NCBI GenBank assembly: GCA_964562375.1
Contig: CAZLSW010000041.1
Location: 1-28,529, forward strand
Direction: 5' to 3'
Length of the DNA: 28,529 bases
Origin: JAJPXC01 sp964562375
GTDB taxonomy: Bacteria > Bacteroidota > Bacteroidia > Bacteroidales > Muribaculaceae
In this document: positions 21,074 to 27,663 of the stretch, piece after piece
Layout of the letters: each line of letters opens with the position of its first letter
How positions within the stretch are numbered: position 1 is the first letter of the stretch
Notes under the pieces: model-generated
What the model saw: the letters and a program-made list of their open reading frames with translations, nothing else
Database searches by the model: none
What the model was told of the DNA's origin: nothing
Program-made: the position numbers and the translations under genes

Positions 21074-22686
21074 GAGTTATATAGTTTTTCGCGAGCGGCT
21101 TGTACACGCTCGTCGGTGATGTAGTCGTCGTAATCCATCATCTTGTCGATGATGCCGCCGGGGGTTAGTTCGATAATACGGTTGCAAACGGTCTGGATAA
21201 ACTCGTGGTCGTGGCTCGAGAGCAACACGATCCCCTTGAACCCTTGCAACGTGTTGTTGAACGCCTGAATCGACTCAAGGTCGAGGTGATTGGTGGGCGA
21301 GTCGAGAATCAGCGTGTTGGCGTTGCGCATCATCATGCGGGCGATCATGCAGCGCATCTTCTCGCCTCCCGACAGCACCGACGCCTTCTTCAACACTTCC
21401 TCCCCCGAGAACAGCATCTTGCCCAGGAAACCTTTGAGGTAGATTTCCGACGAATCGTCGCTCCACTGGCACAGCCAATCCACCAAGTTGTAATCGGTGT
21501 TGAAGAAACCCGAGTTGTCCAAGGGGAGATAGGCCGTGGTGATGGTTTGGCCCCAATCGTAGGATCCCGCGTCGGGCTTGCGGTTGCCCGTGATGATTTC
21601 AAACAATGCTGTCATCGCCCTGGGGTCGTGGCTCAAGAATGCGATTTTGTCGCCCTTTTCCACCTGAAAATTAACGTCCTTGAATAGCAATTCGCCATCC
21701 ACCGAGGCTGTCAATCCCTTCACCTCCAGAATCTTGTTGCCAGGCTCGCGTTCGGGGGTGAAGATAATGCCCGGGTAGCGGCGCGACGAGGGCTGGATCT
21801 CCTCGATGTTGAGTTTCTCGAGCATCTTCTTACGCGAGGTGGTTTGCTTGGATTTGGCCACGTTGGCGCTGAATCGCTGGATGAACTCCATGAGTTCCTT
21901 GCGCTTCTCCTCGGCCTTCTTGTTCTGCTGTTGCTGCTGGCGCAGGGCCAATTGCGACGACTCGTACCAGTAGCTGTAGTTGCCGGCGAAGAGCGACACT
22001 TTATTATAATCGATGTCTAGGGTGTGGGTGCACACCGAGTCGAGGAAGTGACGGTCGTGGCTCACCACCAGCACCGTGTTCTCAAATTTCGACAGATAAT
22101 CCTCCAGCCAAGCCACGGTATCCAAGTCGAGGTCGTTGGTAGGCTCGTCGAGCAGCAGGTTGTCGGGATTGCCAAAGAGAGCCTTTGCCAGGAGCACGCG
22201 CACCTTCTCGTTGCCGCTCATGTCTTTCATAAGCGTGTAGTGCTTGTCCTCCTTTATCCCAAGGCCCGAGAGCAGTGAGGCCGCGTCGCTTTCGGCGTTC
22301 CAGCCTTCCAGCTCGGCAAACTTCTCCTCAAGCTCGGAGGCGCGGATTCCGTCGGCGTCGGTGAAATCCTCCTTGGCGTAGAGGGCGTCCTTCTCCTGCA
22401 TGATGTCCCACAGGACGGTGTGACCTCGCAATACCGTTTCCATCACTGTGCATTCGTCAAACTCAAAGTGGTTTTGGCTCAACACGCTCATGCGCTCCCC
22501 GGGGCCTTGGGTTACCGTTCCGTGGGTAGGCGACAGCTGGTCGCTGAGGATGCGCATCAACGTCGACTTGCCAGCGCCGTTGGCTCCGATGATGCCATAA
22601 CAGTTGCCTGGAGTGAACTTCAGGTTGACGTCCTGAAACAGCGTGCGTTTGCCGAATTGTATACCTAAATTGTTTACCGCGATCAT
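21070..22686 (-). CDS. ABC-F ATPase, YbiT-like, with degenerate second nucleotide site
   Basis: A 538-residue soluble protein with two ABC domains and a charged linker (QQQQNKKAEEKRKELMEF at about 251-268, then RFSANVAKSKQTTSRKKML) typical of YbiT-like ABC-F translation factors that act on the ribosome. NBD1 has Walker A GANGAGKST (34-42), signature SGNEK and Walker B LLLDEPTNDLD (177-187). In NBD2 the Walker A position reads LSHDPRAMTALFE (351-363), without the GxxGxGK(S/T) loop, and Walker B reads LILDSPTNHLD, with Ser463 in place of the catalytic Glu; the signature LSGGEK is intact. I recall weak NBD2 Walker A loops in other Bacteroidota members, so part of this may be lineage-wide. A weak promoter-like TACCTTCG is on the - strand at 22739-22746. 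Confidence 0.9.
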   Translation of the reverse strand: MIAVNNLGIQFGKRTLFQDVNLKFTPGNCYGIIGANGAGKSTLMRILSDQLSPTHGTVTQGPGERMSVLSQNHFEFDECTVMETVLRGHTVLWDIMQEKDALYAKEDFTDADGIRASELEEKFAELEGWNAESDAASLLSGLGIKEDKHYTLMKDMSGNEKVRVLLAKALFGNPDNLLLDEPTNDLDLDTVAWLEDYLSKFENTVLVVSHDRHFLDSVCTHTLDIDYNKVSLFAGNYSYWYESSQLALRQQQQQNKKAEEKRKELMEFIQRFSANVAKSKQTTSRKKMLEKLNIEEIQPSSRRYPGIIFTPEREPGNKILEVKGLTASVDGELLFKDVNFQVEKGDKIAFLSHDPRAMTALFEIITGNRKPDAGSYDWGQTITTAYLPLDNSGFFNTDYNLVDWLCQWSDDSSEIYLKGFLGKMLFSGEEVLKKASVLSGGEKMRCMIARMMMRNANTLILDSPTNHLDLESIQAFNNTLQGFKGIVLLSSHDHEFIQTVCNRIIELTPGGIIDKMMDYDDYITDERVQAAREKLYNS

Positions 22687-22693
22687 AATCTTT

Positions 22694-22737
22694 TTTACTC
22701 TATTGGAAATTCACCTTTACTCTATTGGAAATTCACC
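22694..22737. repeat. Perfect 22-bp tandem duplication in the ABC-F leader
   Basis: TTTACTCTATTGGAAATTCACC occurs at 22694-22715 and again at 22716-22737 without change. It lies 8-51 bases upstream of the ABC-F start, in the divergent region shared with the amylase gene. Both units would be in the 5' leader if transcription starts near 22735. Confidence 0.92.
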
Positions 22738-22797
22738 GCGAAGGTACAACTTTTTGGCGAGATTACCACCTTCTTCCTGAAATGGCGATTTTTAGGG

Positions 22798-22827
22798 TTG
22801 GATTATTAAGAAAAAATCGTAACTTTG
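22798..22827 (+). promoter_or_regulatory. Bacteroidota-type promoter for the alpha-amylase
   Basis: TTG at 22798-22800, a 19-nt spacer, TAACTTTG at 22820-22827. Transcription would begin near 22834, about 38 bases before the ATG at 22872, which supports that start over the ATG at 22725. Confidence 0.72.
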
Positions 22828-22871
22828 TAGCAATTCTACTATACCATAATTTCCAAGTGAAAATCAGCATC

Positions 22872-24326
22872 ATGAAAATCTCCACTTTACTGCTCGCCGC
22901 CGTCGTTGCGGCTCCCGTAGCGGTGGCCTCCCCGGCCCGGTACCACACCCCCAAGGCTCTCCCAGTCGAGAAGCAGGCCCCCAGCGCCACCGACGACGAC
23001 ATCATCCTCCACGCCTGGTCGTGGGCTTTCGACACCATCGCGGCCAACATGGGCGACATCGCCAAAGCCGGATACACTTATGTACAAACGTCGCCCGCCA
23101 ACCAATGCTATGTGGGCGAGGGTGGAGGCTTGGCCCTCTTCAGCGAGCCGGGCGACTCCGTGACTGGCAAATGGTACTACTATTATCAACCCACCGACTG
23201 GAAGATCGGCAACTATATGCTCGGCAACCGCGACCAATTCATGGCTATGTGTGACAGCGCGATGAAATACGGCGTGAAAGTGCTCGTAGACGTGCTACCC
23301 AACCACACTGCCTTCGACACCACCGCTGTCGCCCCCGCGTTCAACCAGGCTGTGGGCGGACACGACAAATTGTACCATTCCAACGGCTTGGAGCCTGTGC
23401 GCGACTACAACGACCGCCTGCAATGCACACTATGGGCCTCCGGTGGTCTGCCCGACGTCAACACCGAGAATCCCGACTTCCAATACTACTACCTCCAATA
23501 CGTTAACGACCTGATCAACCTCGGTGCTCGCGGCTTCCGTTACGACACCGCCAAGCACATCGGTATTGAGGGCGACCCCGTCGACTCCACCGCCGAGCGC
23601 AACAACTTCTGGGATGTCGCCACCGGTGTTGAGCCCGTCAAAGGCCTGTCGCTTCTGATGCCCGACCAGCTTTACATCTACGGCGAGGTGCTTCAGGACC
23701 GCAACGTGCCCGAGGAAGGCTACGCCAAATATATGGACCTTACCGCCAGCTCTTACGGCCACATGCTTCGCGAGGCTCTTAACGCTGGCAACTACAACGC
23801 GGCCGACCTCGTCTCATGGCACCACACCCAGAATCCCGACCGTTTGGTCACTTGGGTTGAAAGCCACGACACCTATTGCAACGCCCACGAATCGGCTGGC
23901 ATCCCCGACGACGTAATCCGCCAGGGGTGGGTGTTCCTCGTGACCCGAGATGGAGGCACTCCGCTGTTCTTCTCCCGTCCCGCCGGATCCACCCGTGAGA
24001 ACTACTGGGGCAACAACCGCGTGGGCGCTCGAGGCAACGACGAGTTCAAGCATCCCGAGGTAGTGGCCGCCAACCATTTCCGCGCTGCGATGGCCGGAGA
24101 GAAAGAGCAAGTGACCACGGCCAACGACGGAGCTGTAGTTGAGGTGGCTCGCGGCAACAAGGGCGCGGCCCTGATCAACCTCTCAGGCAAGGCACAAAAG
24201 GTGAAAATGGAGACCCCGCTGCCCGATGGCGAGTACACCGACGGCGTTCACTCCACCACCTTCAAGGTAAAGAAAGGCATCCTCACCGGCACCCTCGCCC
24301 CGGTAGCCTCCTATATTCTTATGTAG
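22872..24326 (+). CDS. Secreted GH13 alpha-amylase
   Basis: A 484-residue protein with a signal peptide (MKISTLLLAAVVAAPVAVAS) and a GH13 barrel. The four conserved regions are present: DVLPNH (140-145), GFRYDTAKH (221-229, nucleophile Asp225), YIYGEVL (acid/base Glu272) and VESHD (330-334, His332/Asp333). A short all-beta C-terminal domain ends in VASYILM. It should hydrolyse internal alpha-1,4 bonds of starch-like glucans. There is no lipobox Cys after the signal peptide and no SusC/SusD neighbour, so it looks like a free-standing periplasmic or secreted amylase. I chose the ATG at 22872 because the signal peptide and promoter position both fit. A hairpin follows the stop. Confidence 0.92.
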   Translation: MKISTLLLAAVVAAPVAVASPARYHTPKALPVEKQAPSATDDDIILHAWSWAFDTIAANMGDIAKAGYTYVQTSPANQCYVGEGGGLALFSEPGDSVTGKWYYYYQPTDWKIGNYMLGNRDQFMAMCDSAMKYGVKVLVDVLPNHTAFDTTAVAPAFNQAVGGHDKLYHSNGLEPVRDYNDRLQCTLWASGGLPDVNTENPDFQYYYLQYVNDLINLGARGFRYDTAKHIGIEGDPVDSTAERNNFWDVATGVEPVKGLSLLMPDQLYIYGEVLQDRNVPEEGYAKYMDLTASSYGHMLREALNAGNYNAADLVSWHHTQNPDRLVTWVESHDTYCNAHESAGIPDDVIRQGWVFLVTRDGGTPLFFSRPAGSTRENYWGNNRVGARGNDEFKHPEVVAANHFRAAMAGEKEQVTTANDGAVVEVARGNKGAALINLSGKAQKVKMETPLPDGEYTDGVHSTTFKVKKGILTGTLAPVASYILM

Positions 24327-24376
24327 CGAGGAAATTTCTTCAACATGCTCATTTTTAACAAATTTTAGTAACAAAT

Positions 24377-24405
24377 CAGAATCGTCTCAATTCGGGGCGA
24401 TTCTG
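24377..24405 (+). terminator. Hairpin terminator after the amylase gene
   Basis: CAGAATCG (24377-24384) pairs with CGATTCTG (24398-24405). TCTC and GGGG inside can extend the stem with two G-U pairs around an AATTC loop. It is followed by TTGCATTTTG, a broken U tract. Confidence 0.65.
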
Positions 24406-24512
24406 TTGCATTTTGACAAAAAAGAAGTCTCGTTGGCCTCGGTGTAAGGTGTTTTATGGTAAAAAGTCAAGCAAAACGAAAGTATGTTGTAAAACATGGT
24501 TTCTAAAAACGC

Positions 24513-24542
24513 TTGCAAGGTTAAAGATTATAACTAACTTTG
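24513..24542 (+). promoter_or_regulatory. Orphan Bacteroidota-type promoter
   Basis: TTG at 24513-24515, a 19-nt spacer, TAACTTTG at 24535-24542. No protein gene begins within the next 300 bases, and a hairpin lies 136 bases downstream. Confidence 0.65.
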
Positions 24543-24548
24543 CATTGG

Positions 24549-24712
24549 ATTCAATCCCGAATCCCCAATCTTGTTAACTGTAAATCACCTGATGCCAATA
24601 AAAGCACTTTAACTTTTTCATAATAATATCGTTTTTAGACATATCAAATTCAACATTAAGTACTATGTGTGTAAGCGAATAAAGGTTGTCCGAGAGGTCA
24701 ACCTTTATTTTA
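24549..24712 (+). ncRNA. Candidate small RNA or attenuated leader
   Basis: A transcript from the orphan promoter would start near 24549 and could end just after the hairpin at 24678-24709, giving about 160 nt. No reading frame longer than a few codons lies in it (for example MPIKAL from 24592). It may be an independent small RNA or a leader regulating the LysE gene further on, although that gene has its own promoter. I cannot assign it to a known RNA family. This is inference from signal order only. Confidence 0.35.
24678..24709 (+). terminator. 11-bp hairpin with T-rich flank
   Basis: AATAAAGGTTG (24678-24688) pairs perfectly with CAACCTTTATT (24699-24709) around the 10-base loop TCCGAGAGGT. 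Because the stem ends in A-T pairs and TTTATTTTAA follows, it looks like an intrinsic terminator in the + direction. Confidence 0.7.
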
Positions 24713-24713
24713 A

Positions 24714-24745
24714 TGCACAGTGCATAATGCATAGTGCATAATGCA
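24714..24745. repeat. Tandem 14-bp units TGCA(C/T)AGTGCATAA
   Basis: TGCACAGTGCATAA (24714-24727) and TGCATAGTGCATAA (24728-24741), then TGCA. The units are themselves near-palindromic (TGCA cores). Another TGCAT is nearby at about 24756-24760. Confidence 0.85.
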
Positions 24746-24778
24746 GGGAGTACAATGCATAGGGGGTTGAAAGAAAGA

Positions 24779-24810
24779 TTTGGTGGGTAGGGGGGAAATA
24801 GTTACCTTTG
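24779..24810 (+). promoter_or_regulatory. Bacteroidota-type promoter for the LysE operon
   Basis: TTTG at 24779-24782, a 20-nt spacer, TACCTTTG at 24803-24810: full consensus. The start near 24817 rules out the GTG at 24819 as a likely initiation site and favours ATG 24864. Confidence 0.75.
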
Positions 24811-24863
24811 CATCTTGAGTGCGTCGAGCGGGCAATTGGCCGTGGCGGATGCTCAAAGGAAGA

Positions 24864-25520
24864 ATGGATAGCTTTATCGACATAATGACCAGCGGTTTCC
24901 TCATCGGTGTGCTTATCTCGGCGCCGATGGGACCCGTGGGAATGTTGTGTATCCAGCGCACCCTCAACAAGGGACGCATGGCCGGCTTGACCACGGGCAT
25001 AGGGGCATCGGTGAGCGATCTTATCTACTGCTTGCTCACGGCTTTCGGCCTGTCGTTTATCGAGGAGTTCATCAGTCGCCACCAGATAGTGTTGCAGATT
25101 CTCGGATCCCTGGTGCTGATCGGTTTCGGCATCTACTTGTTCCGCAAAAATCCCGCCAGGCAACTCAAGACACCCGACGACGCCCCCAACAACGTGTGGG
25201 GCGATATCCTTTCGGGGTTCCTTTTTACATTCTCCAATCCCCTGATACTCTTCTTTATCGTGGGATTGTTCGCCCGGTTCAACTTCCTGTTGCCCGAGTT
25301 CAAATACTACCACTACGTGGCTGGCTTCGCCTCGATTATCGGAGGAGCGCTTGTGTGGTGGTGGGTAATCACATTTTTCGTCAACAAAGTGCGCGCCCAT
25401 TTCAACGTGCGCTCGTTGTGGCTAATCAATCGCATTATCGCGCTGATATTGATGGCCATGGCCGCCGTAGGCCTCTTTATGGGCGTCAAAAGCTATATCC
25501 TTACGTTACATGGAGCATAA
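24864..25520 (+). CDS. LysE/RhtB-family amino-acid exporter
   Basis: A 218-residue integral membrane protein with about six hydrophobic segments. The N-terminal family signature is FLIGVLISAPMGPVGMLC, followed by a short basic loop (QRTLNKGRMAG) and GIGASVSDLIYCLLTAFGLSF. Members export amino acids or similar small metabolites from the cytoplasm; the substrate cannot be told. The start is the ATG at 24864, preceded by AAAGGAAG as ribosome-binding site. The last 11 bases overlap the next gene, so the two are translated from one message. Confidence 0.88.
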   Translation: MDSFIDIMTSGFLIGVLISAPMGPVGMLCIQRTLNKGRMAGLTTGIGASVSDLIYCLLTAFGLSFIEEFISRHQIVLQILGSLVLIGFGIYLFRKNPARQLKTPDDAPNNVWGDILSGFLFTFSNPLILFFIVGLFARFNFLLPEFKYYHYVAGFASIIGGALVWWWVITFFVNKVRAHFNVRSLWLINRIIALILMAMAAVGLFMGVKSYILTLHGA

Positions 25521-26169
25521 CAACAAAACCCTGCGAGTGCCTCTGATCGAGGAACTCGACGAGATGCCTTTGGAGCAGATTGACAACATATTGGAGGAGA
25601 AGGGTGCGCGACGCACAATCGAGTCGCTCAATTGGCCCGACGAGTTTCCCTATCACCCCTTGACGGTGTTCACTATCGCCCATTCCAGCAAGTATATTTA
25701 CGTCGACTTCTTTGTGCGCTGCAACTACCTGCGCGCGGTCAACTACGAGAATCACTCGCCGGTGTGCCAGGACTCATGCGTGGAATTTTTCATCTCGCCC
25801 AAGGCCGATGAGCGCTACTGGAACCTCGAGTTCAACTGCATCGGCGCCATCAACGCATCAACCCGCACCGAACGCCACAATCCCCGCCGGCTAACCGACG
25901 AGGAGCTTGACTCGGTGAAACGTTGGGCATCGTGTGGCAACCGTCCATTCCAGGAGGTTGAGGGGCTGTTCGCTTGGAACTTGATTATCGCCGTGCCGCT
26001 GGAGCTGCTTGGCGTGGAGTACAAGGGCGAGCCCATCGCCATGAAGGGCAACTTCTACAAGTGCGCCTCGGGTTGCTCCCAGCCCCATTTTCTGAGCTGG
26101 AGTCCCATTGACACTCCTCACCCCGATTTCCACCAGCCAGCCTTCTTCGGCGACATCATCCTCGAATAG
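25510..26169 (+). CDS. Carbohydrate-binding family 9-like protein
   Basis: A 219-residue protein without signal peptide or membrane segment. The central part (FTIAHSSKYIYVDFFVRCN, then PVCQDSCVEFFISPKAD and YWNLEFNCIGAI) has the strand pattern and the 'DScVEFFi.p....YyNfEfN' signature of CBM9-like (DOMON-related) Bacteroidota proteins. The C-terminal AWNLIIAVPLELLGV and FYKCASG...PHFLSWSPI belong to the same fold. Sugar binding is a family-level guess, and the lack of an export signal is odd for a carbohydrate-binding protein. It overlaps the end of the LysE-type gene by 11 bases. Confidence 0.75.
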   Translation: MEHNNKTLRVPLIEELDEMPLEQIDNILEEKGARRTIESLNWPDEFPYHPLTVFTIAHSSKYIYVDFFVRCNYLRAVNYENHSPVCQDSCVEFFISPKADERYWNLEFNCIGAINASTRTERHNPRRLTDEELDSVKRWASCGNRPFQEVEGLFAWNLIIAVPLELLGVEYKGEPIAMKGNFYKCASGCSQPHFLSWSPIDTPHPDFHQPAFFGDIILE

Positions 26170-26214
26170 TGGTTAGTGGTTAATGGTTAATGGTTAGTGG
26201 TTAGTGGTTAGTGG
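26168..26214. repeat. Heptamer array (AGTGGTT/AATGGTT), six units
   Basis: AGTGGTT x2, AATGGTT x2, AGTGGTT x2 and a partial AGTGG. It starts within the stop codon of the CBM9-like gene and ends three bases before the stop codon of the convergent - strand gene, so it fills the convergent spacer. Confidence 0.92.
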
Positions 26215-26216
26215 CG

Positions 26217-26504
26217 CTAGCTCTTTAGTTTGCGGCGGAAGCCCATGAACTTGCGCAGGACTGTGAAGGCAATCACCGCGTAATCCACATAGCTCAGCGC
26301 TCCCCAAATCTTTGACAGCACCGAGCCGGTGGTCAACTTGCTGCCACCCACTCCGGGGATGTAGCGGCCGGCTTGCGCCACCAATCGATCCTTCTCCACC
26401 TCGATAGCCACGGCGGTGAGGGCCTGGCGATAGCGCAGCTCGTCGATGGTGTAGCCCTTCCATTTCTGCGGGGCCAGCAGATGATCTTTATCTATCTTGC
26501 TCAT
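26217..26504 (-). CDS. Small hypothetical protein of the YtxH/holin-like cluster
   Basis: A 95-residue protein from the ATG at 26504 (MSKIDKDHLLAPQKWKGYTI). A charged N-terminal half with a helix (ELRYRQALTAVAIEVEKDRL) is followed by a Gly-rich segment and a hydrophobic stretch (ALSYVDYAVIAFTVL), ending in basic residues (RKFMGFRRKLKS). It could be peripheral to the inner membrane. It overlaps the upstream holin-like gene by 17 bases. I recall similar proteins beside holin-family and YtxH genes in Bacteroidales, with no known function. Confidence 0.7.
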   Translation of the reverse strand: MSKIDKDHLLAPQKWKGYTIDELRYRQALTAVAIEVEKDRLVAQAGRYIPGVGGSKLTTGSVLSKIWGALSYVDYAVIAFTVLRKFMGFRRKLKS

Positions 26505-26868
26505 CTTGGGTGTGGGTTTTAGGAGGTTCGACAACAATGCGCGAGATGAAGCGCGCGATGGGATTCACGAGCAACGACTGGCGGAACACCACCAGCAACG
26601 CGATTAGCAACAGATAGAAACCGCCGATAATCAAGTAGCTCCAGTAGTCGGGCAGCACCTCGGTGAGCACCCGGCCAACACAGAGCGACACGAACACCAG
26701 GAAACATATCCCCAAAATAAAGCTGATCAAGGCCAGGGCGATGCCCGACAGCAGCCGCGAGAGCTTCTCGGCCACCATCAGGCGAGCGCTCTCCACGTAT
26801 AGGCGTCCAAGGCGGGTGACCATGGTCCACGTCTGCTGGAAGGGGTGATTATTATCGGATTTGGGCAT
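26488..26868 (-). CDS. Phage-holin-family membrane protein (PF07332-like)
   Basis: A 126-residue protein from the ATG at 26868 (MPKSDNNHPFQQTWTMVTRL). A cytoplasmic amphipathic helix (YVESARLMVAEKLSRLLSGI) leads into two hydrophobic segments (ALISFILGICFLVFVSLCVG and YLIIGGFYLLLIALLVVF), then a basic, Pro-rich tail. This is the layout of the 'phage holin family' proteins common on Bacteroidota chromosomes, probably envelope-associated and not lytic. An ATG at 27000 is also in frame, but the added residues look like translated spacer sequence. Confidence 0.75.
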   Translation of the reverse strand: MPKSDNNHPFQQTWTMVTRLGRLYVESARLMVAEKLSRLLSGIALALISFILGICFLVFVSLCVGRVLTEVLPDYWSYLIIGGFYLLLIALLVVFRQSLLVNPIARFISRIVVEPPKTHTQDEQDR

Positions 26869-26962
26869 AATGCAGAAGATTGTGAAACGTGAAGTAACAC
26901 GGATCTCACCGACCTTGCAGATTTCCTCAAGATTCCTGTATGGGATAATCTTTGTGAACCAG

Positions 26963-26989
26963 AAACCCGTAAAATCCGTGAAATCCGTG
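26963..26989. repeat. 9-bp units AAATCCGTG upstream of the holin-like gene
   Basis: AAACCCGTA, AAATCCGTG and AAATCCGTG in direct succession, with a further CACGGAT on the opposite sense at about 26898-26904. The rest of the 180-bp spacer (26869-27048) shows no gene, and no consensus promoter was found in it. Confidence 0.7.
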
Positions 26990-27048
26990 TGAATTATCAA
27001 ACGACCCCCGCGGCAATGTCACATGGGCGGGGTATAATCGCGGTGGAA

Positions 27049-27252
27049 TTAGGATTCGCCGATGGCTTTGATCTCCTCCACAAGCTCGTCAACTTGGGTC
27101 TCGGAGCAGCAGCAGATACCTTTCTTGCGGAGAATCTCCTTGATTCGGTCGCGCAGTTCCTCGCCTTTTTCGGGAGCGAAGAGTAAAGCGGCACCGGCGC
27201 CTACGATGGCACCACCCAGAAACGCGTAAAGCAGGTGAATTTTACAGCTCAT
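27049..27252 (-). CDS. YtxH-domain protein 1
   Basis: A 67-residue protein with one hydrophobic segment and the YtxH signature GGAIVGAGAALLFAPEKGEELRD (split here as GGAIVGAGAALLF at 13-25 and APEKGEELRDRI at 26-37), then a charged C-terminus with CCCS (residues 47-50). The three adjacent Cys are unusual and absent from its paralogue at 27349-27546. Function unknown; the family is associated with general stress in Bacillus. Confidence 0.82.
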   Translation of the reverse strand: MSCKIHLLYAFLGGAIVGAGAALLFAPEKGEELRDRIKEILRKKGICCCSETQVDELVEEIKAIGES

Positions 27253-27268
27253 AGTGTACGATTGTTAA

Positions 27269-27331
27269 TTGGTTAGTGGTTAAGGGGATCCCCGCGACGG
27301 AATCGCGGGGCACGGTGGCCCCTGGTTAATG
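27269..27331. repeat. Composite repeat: heptamers flanking one G+C-rich palindrome
   Basis: TTGGTTAGTGGTTAAGG comes first. The hairpin CCCCGCGA (27290-27297), loop CGGAA, TCGCGGGG (27303-27310) follows, with tail CACGGTGGC (27311-27319), then CCCCTGGTTAATGG. Hairpin and tail are a diverged copy of the units at 9030-9159, and the neighbouring TGGTTA(A/G) heptamers are of the same kind as there. Confidence 0.82.
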
Positions 27332-27348
27332 GATAGTGAATCTCAGGA

Positions 27349-27546
27349 CTATTTCTTGATGTCCTCGGCGATCTCGTCAACCAGCTCGTCAAGCTCGTCT
27401 TTTCTCAGCTTGATGCCTTTGCTACGAAGGTACTCGACGATTTTGGAGCGAGTGTCCTCGCCTTTCTCGGGGGCAAAGAGGAGCCCAACAGCCGCGCCGG
27501 CAATTGCGCCGCCGACCACAGCCAGGATAATGTCTAACTTTTTCAT
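27349..27546 (-). CDS. YtxH-domain protein 2
   Basis: A 65-residue protein: hydrophobic segment IILAVVGGAIAGAAVGLLFA, then PEKGEDTRSKIVEYLRSKGI and an acidic C-terminal helix (RKDELDELVDEIAEDIKK). It is clearly paralogous to the protein at 27049-27252, from which it is separated by the composite repeat. It is the first gene of the - strand cluster and has a consensus promoter. Confidence 0.85.
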   Translation of the reverse strand: MKKLDIILAVVGGAIAGAAVGLLFAPEKGEDTRSKIVEYLRSKGIKLRKDELDELVDEIAEDIKK

Positions 27547-27586
27547 CTTATCAATGATTTAGGTGGGTTTTCATGATATACAACAA

Positions 27587-27616
27587 CAAAGTTAGCAAAT
27601 TGTGCGGAAACGCCAA
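27587..27616 (-). promoter_or_regulatory. Bacteroidota-type promoter for the YtxH cluster
   Basis: On the - strand TTG (complement of 27614-27616), 19 nt, TAACTTTG (complement of 27587-27594). The leader before the ATG at 27546 would be about 35 nt. Confidence 0.68.
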
Positions 27617-27626
27617 CAAATTTTTG

Positions 27627-27634
27627 TAAATTTG
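27627..27634 (+). promoter_or_regulatory. -7 element upstream of the last gene
   Basis: TAAATTTG matches TAnnTTTG and lies 30 bases before the ATG at 27664. The nearest TTG upstream is 24 bases away, too far for the consensus, so only the -7 half is convincing. Confidence 0.45.
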
Positions 27635-27663
27635 CATCAAATAATTCCACTTATTCCGCAAAA

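Larger units (their letters stand above)
24327..24863. other. 537-bp non-coding region with terminators, promoters and a possible small RNA
   Basis: In order it holds a terminator for the amylase gene (24377-24405), a promoter (24513-24542) with no gene after it, a second hairpin (24678-24709), 14-bp repeats built on TGCAT (24714-24745), and the promoter of the LysE operon (24779-24810). The only reading frames I see between promoter and second hairpin are a few codons long. Confidence 0.75.

Noticed and set aside
22725..22871. Upstream ATG (22725) as the amylase start
   Set aside because: It would precede the promoter and place 49 non-signal residues ahead of a clear signal peptide.
24819..24863. 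GTG at 24819 as the LysE start
   Set aside because: The predicted transcription start is at about the same position, and a better ATG with AAAGGAAG upstream is at 24864.
24705..25400. 231-codon - strand frame over the LysE gene
   Set aside because: Antisense to a clear membrane transporter, His/Glu-rich shadow composition, and its start has no support.
26869..27000. N-terminal extension of the holin-like protein from ATG 27000
   Set aside because: The extra 44 residues are the translation of the AAATCCGTG repeat spacer; the ATG at 26868 gives the normal family length.
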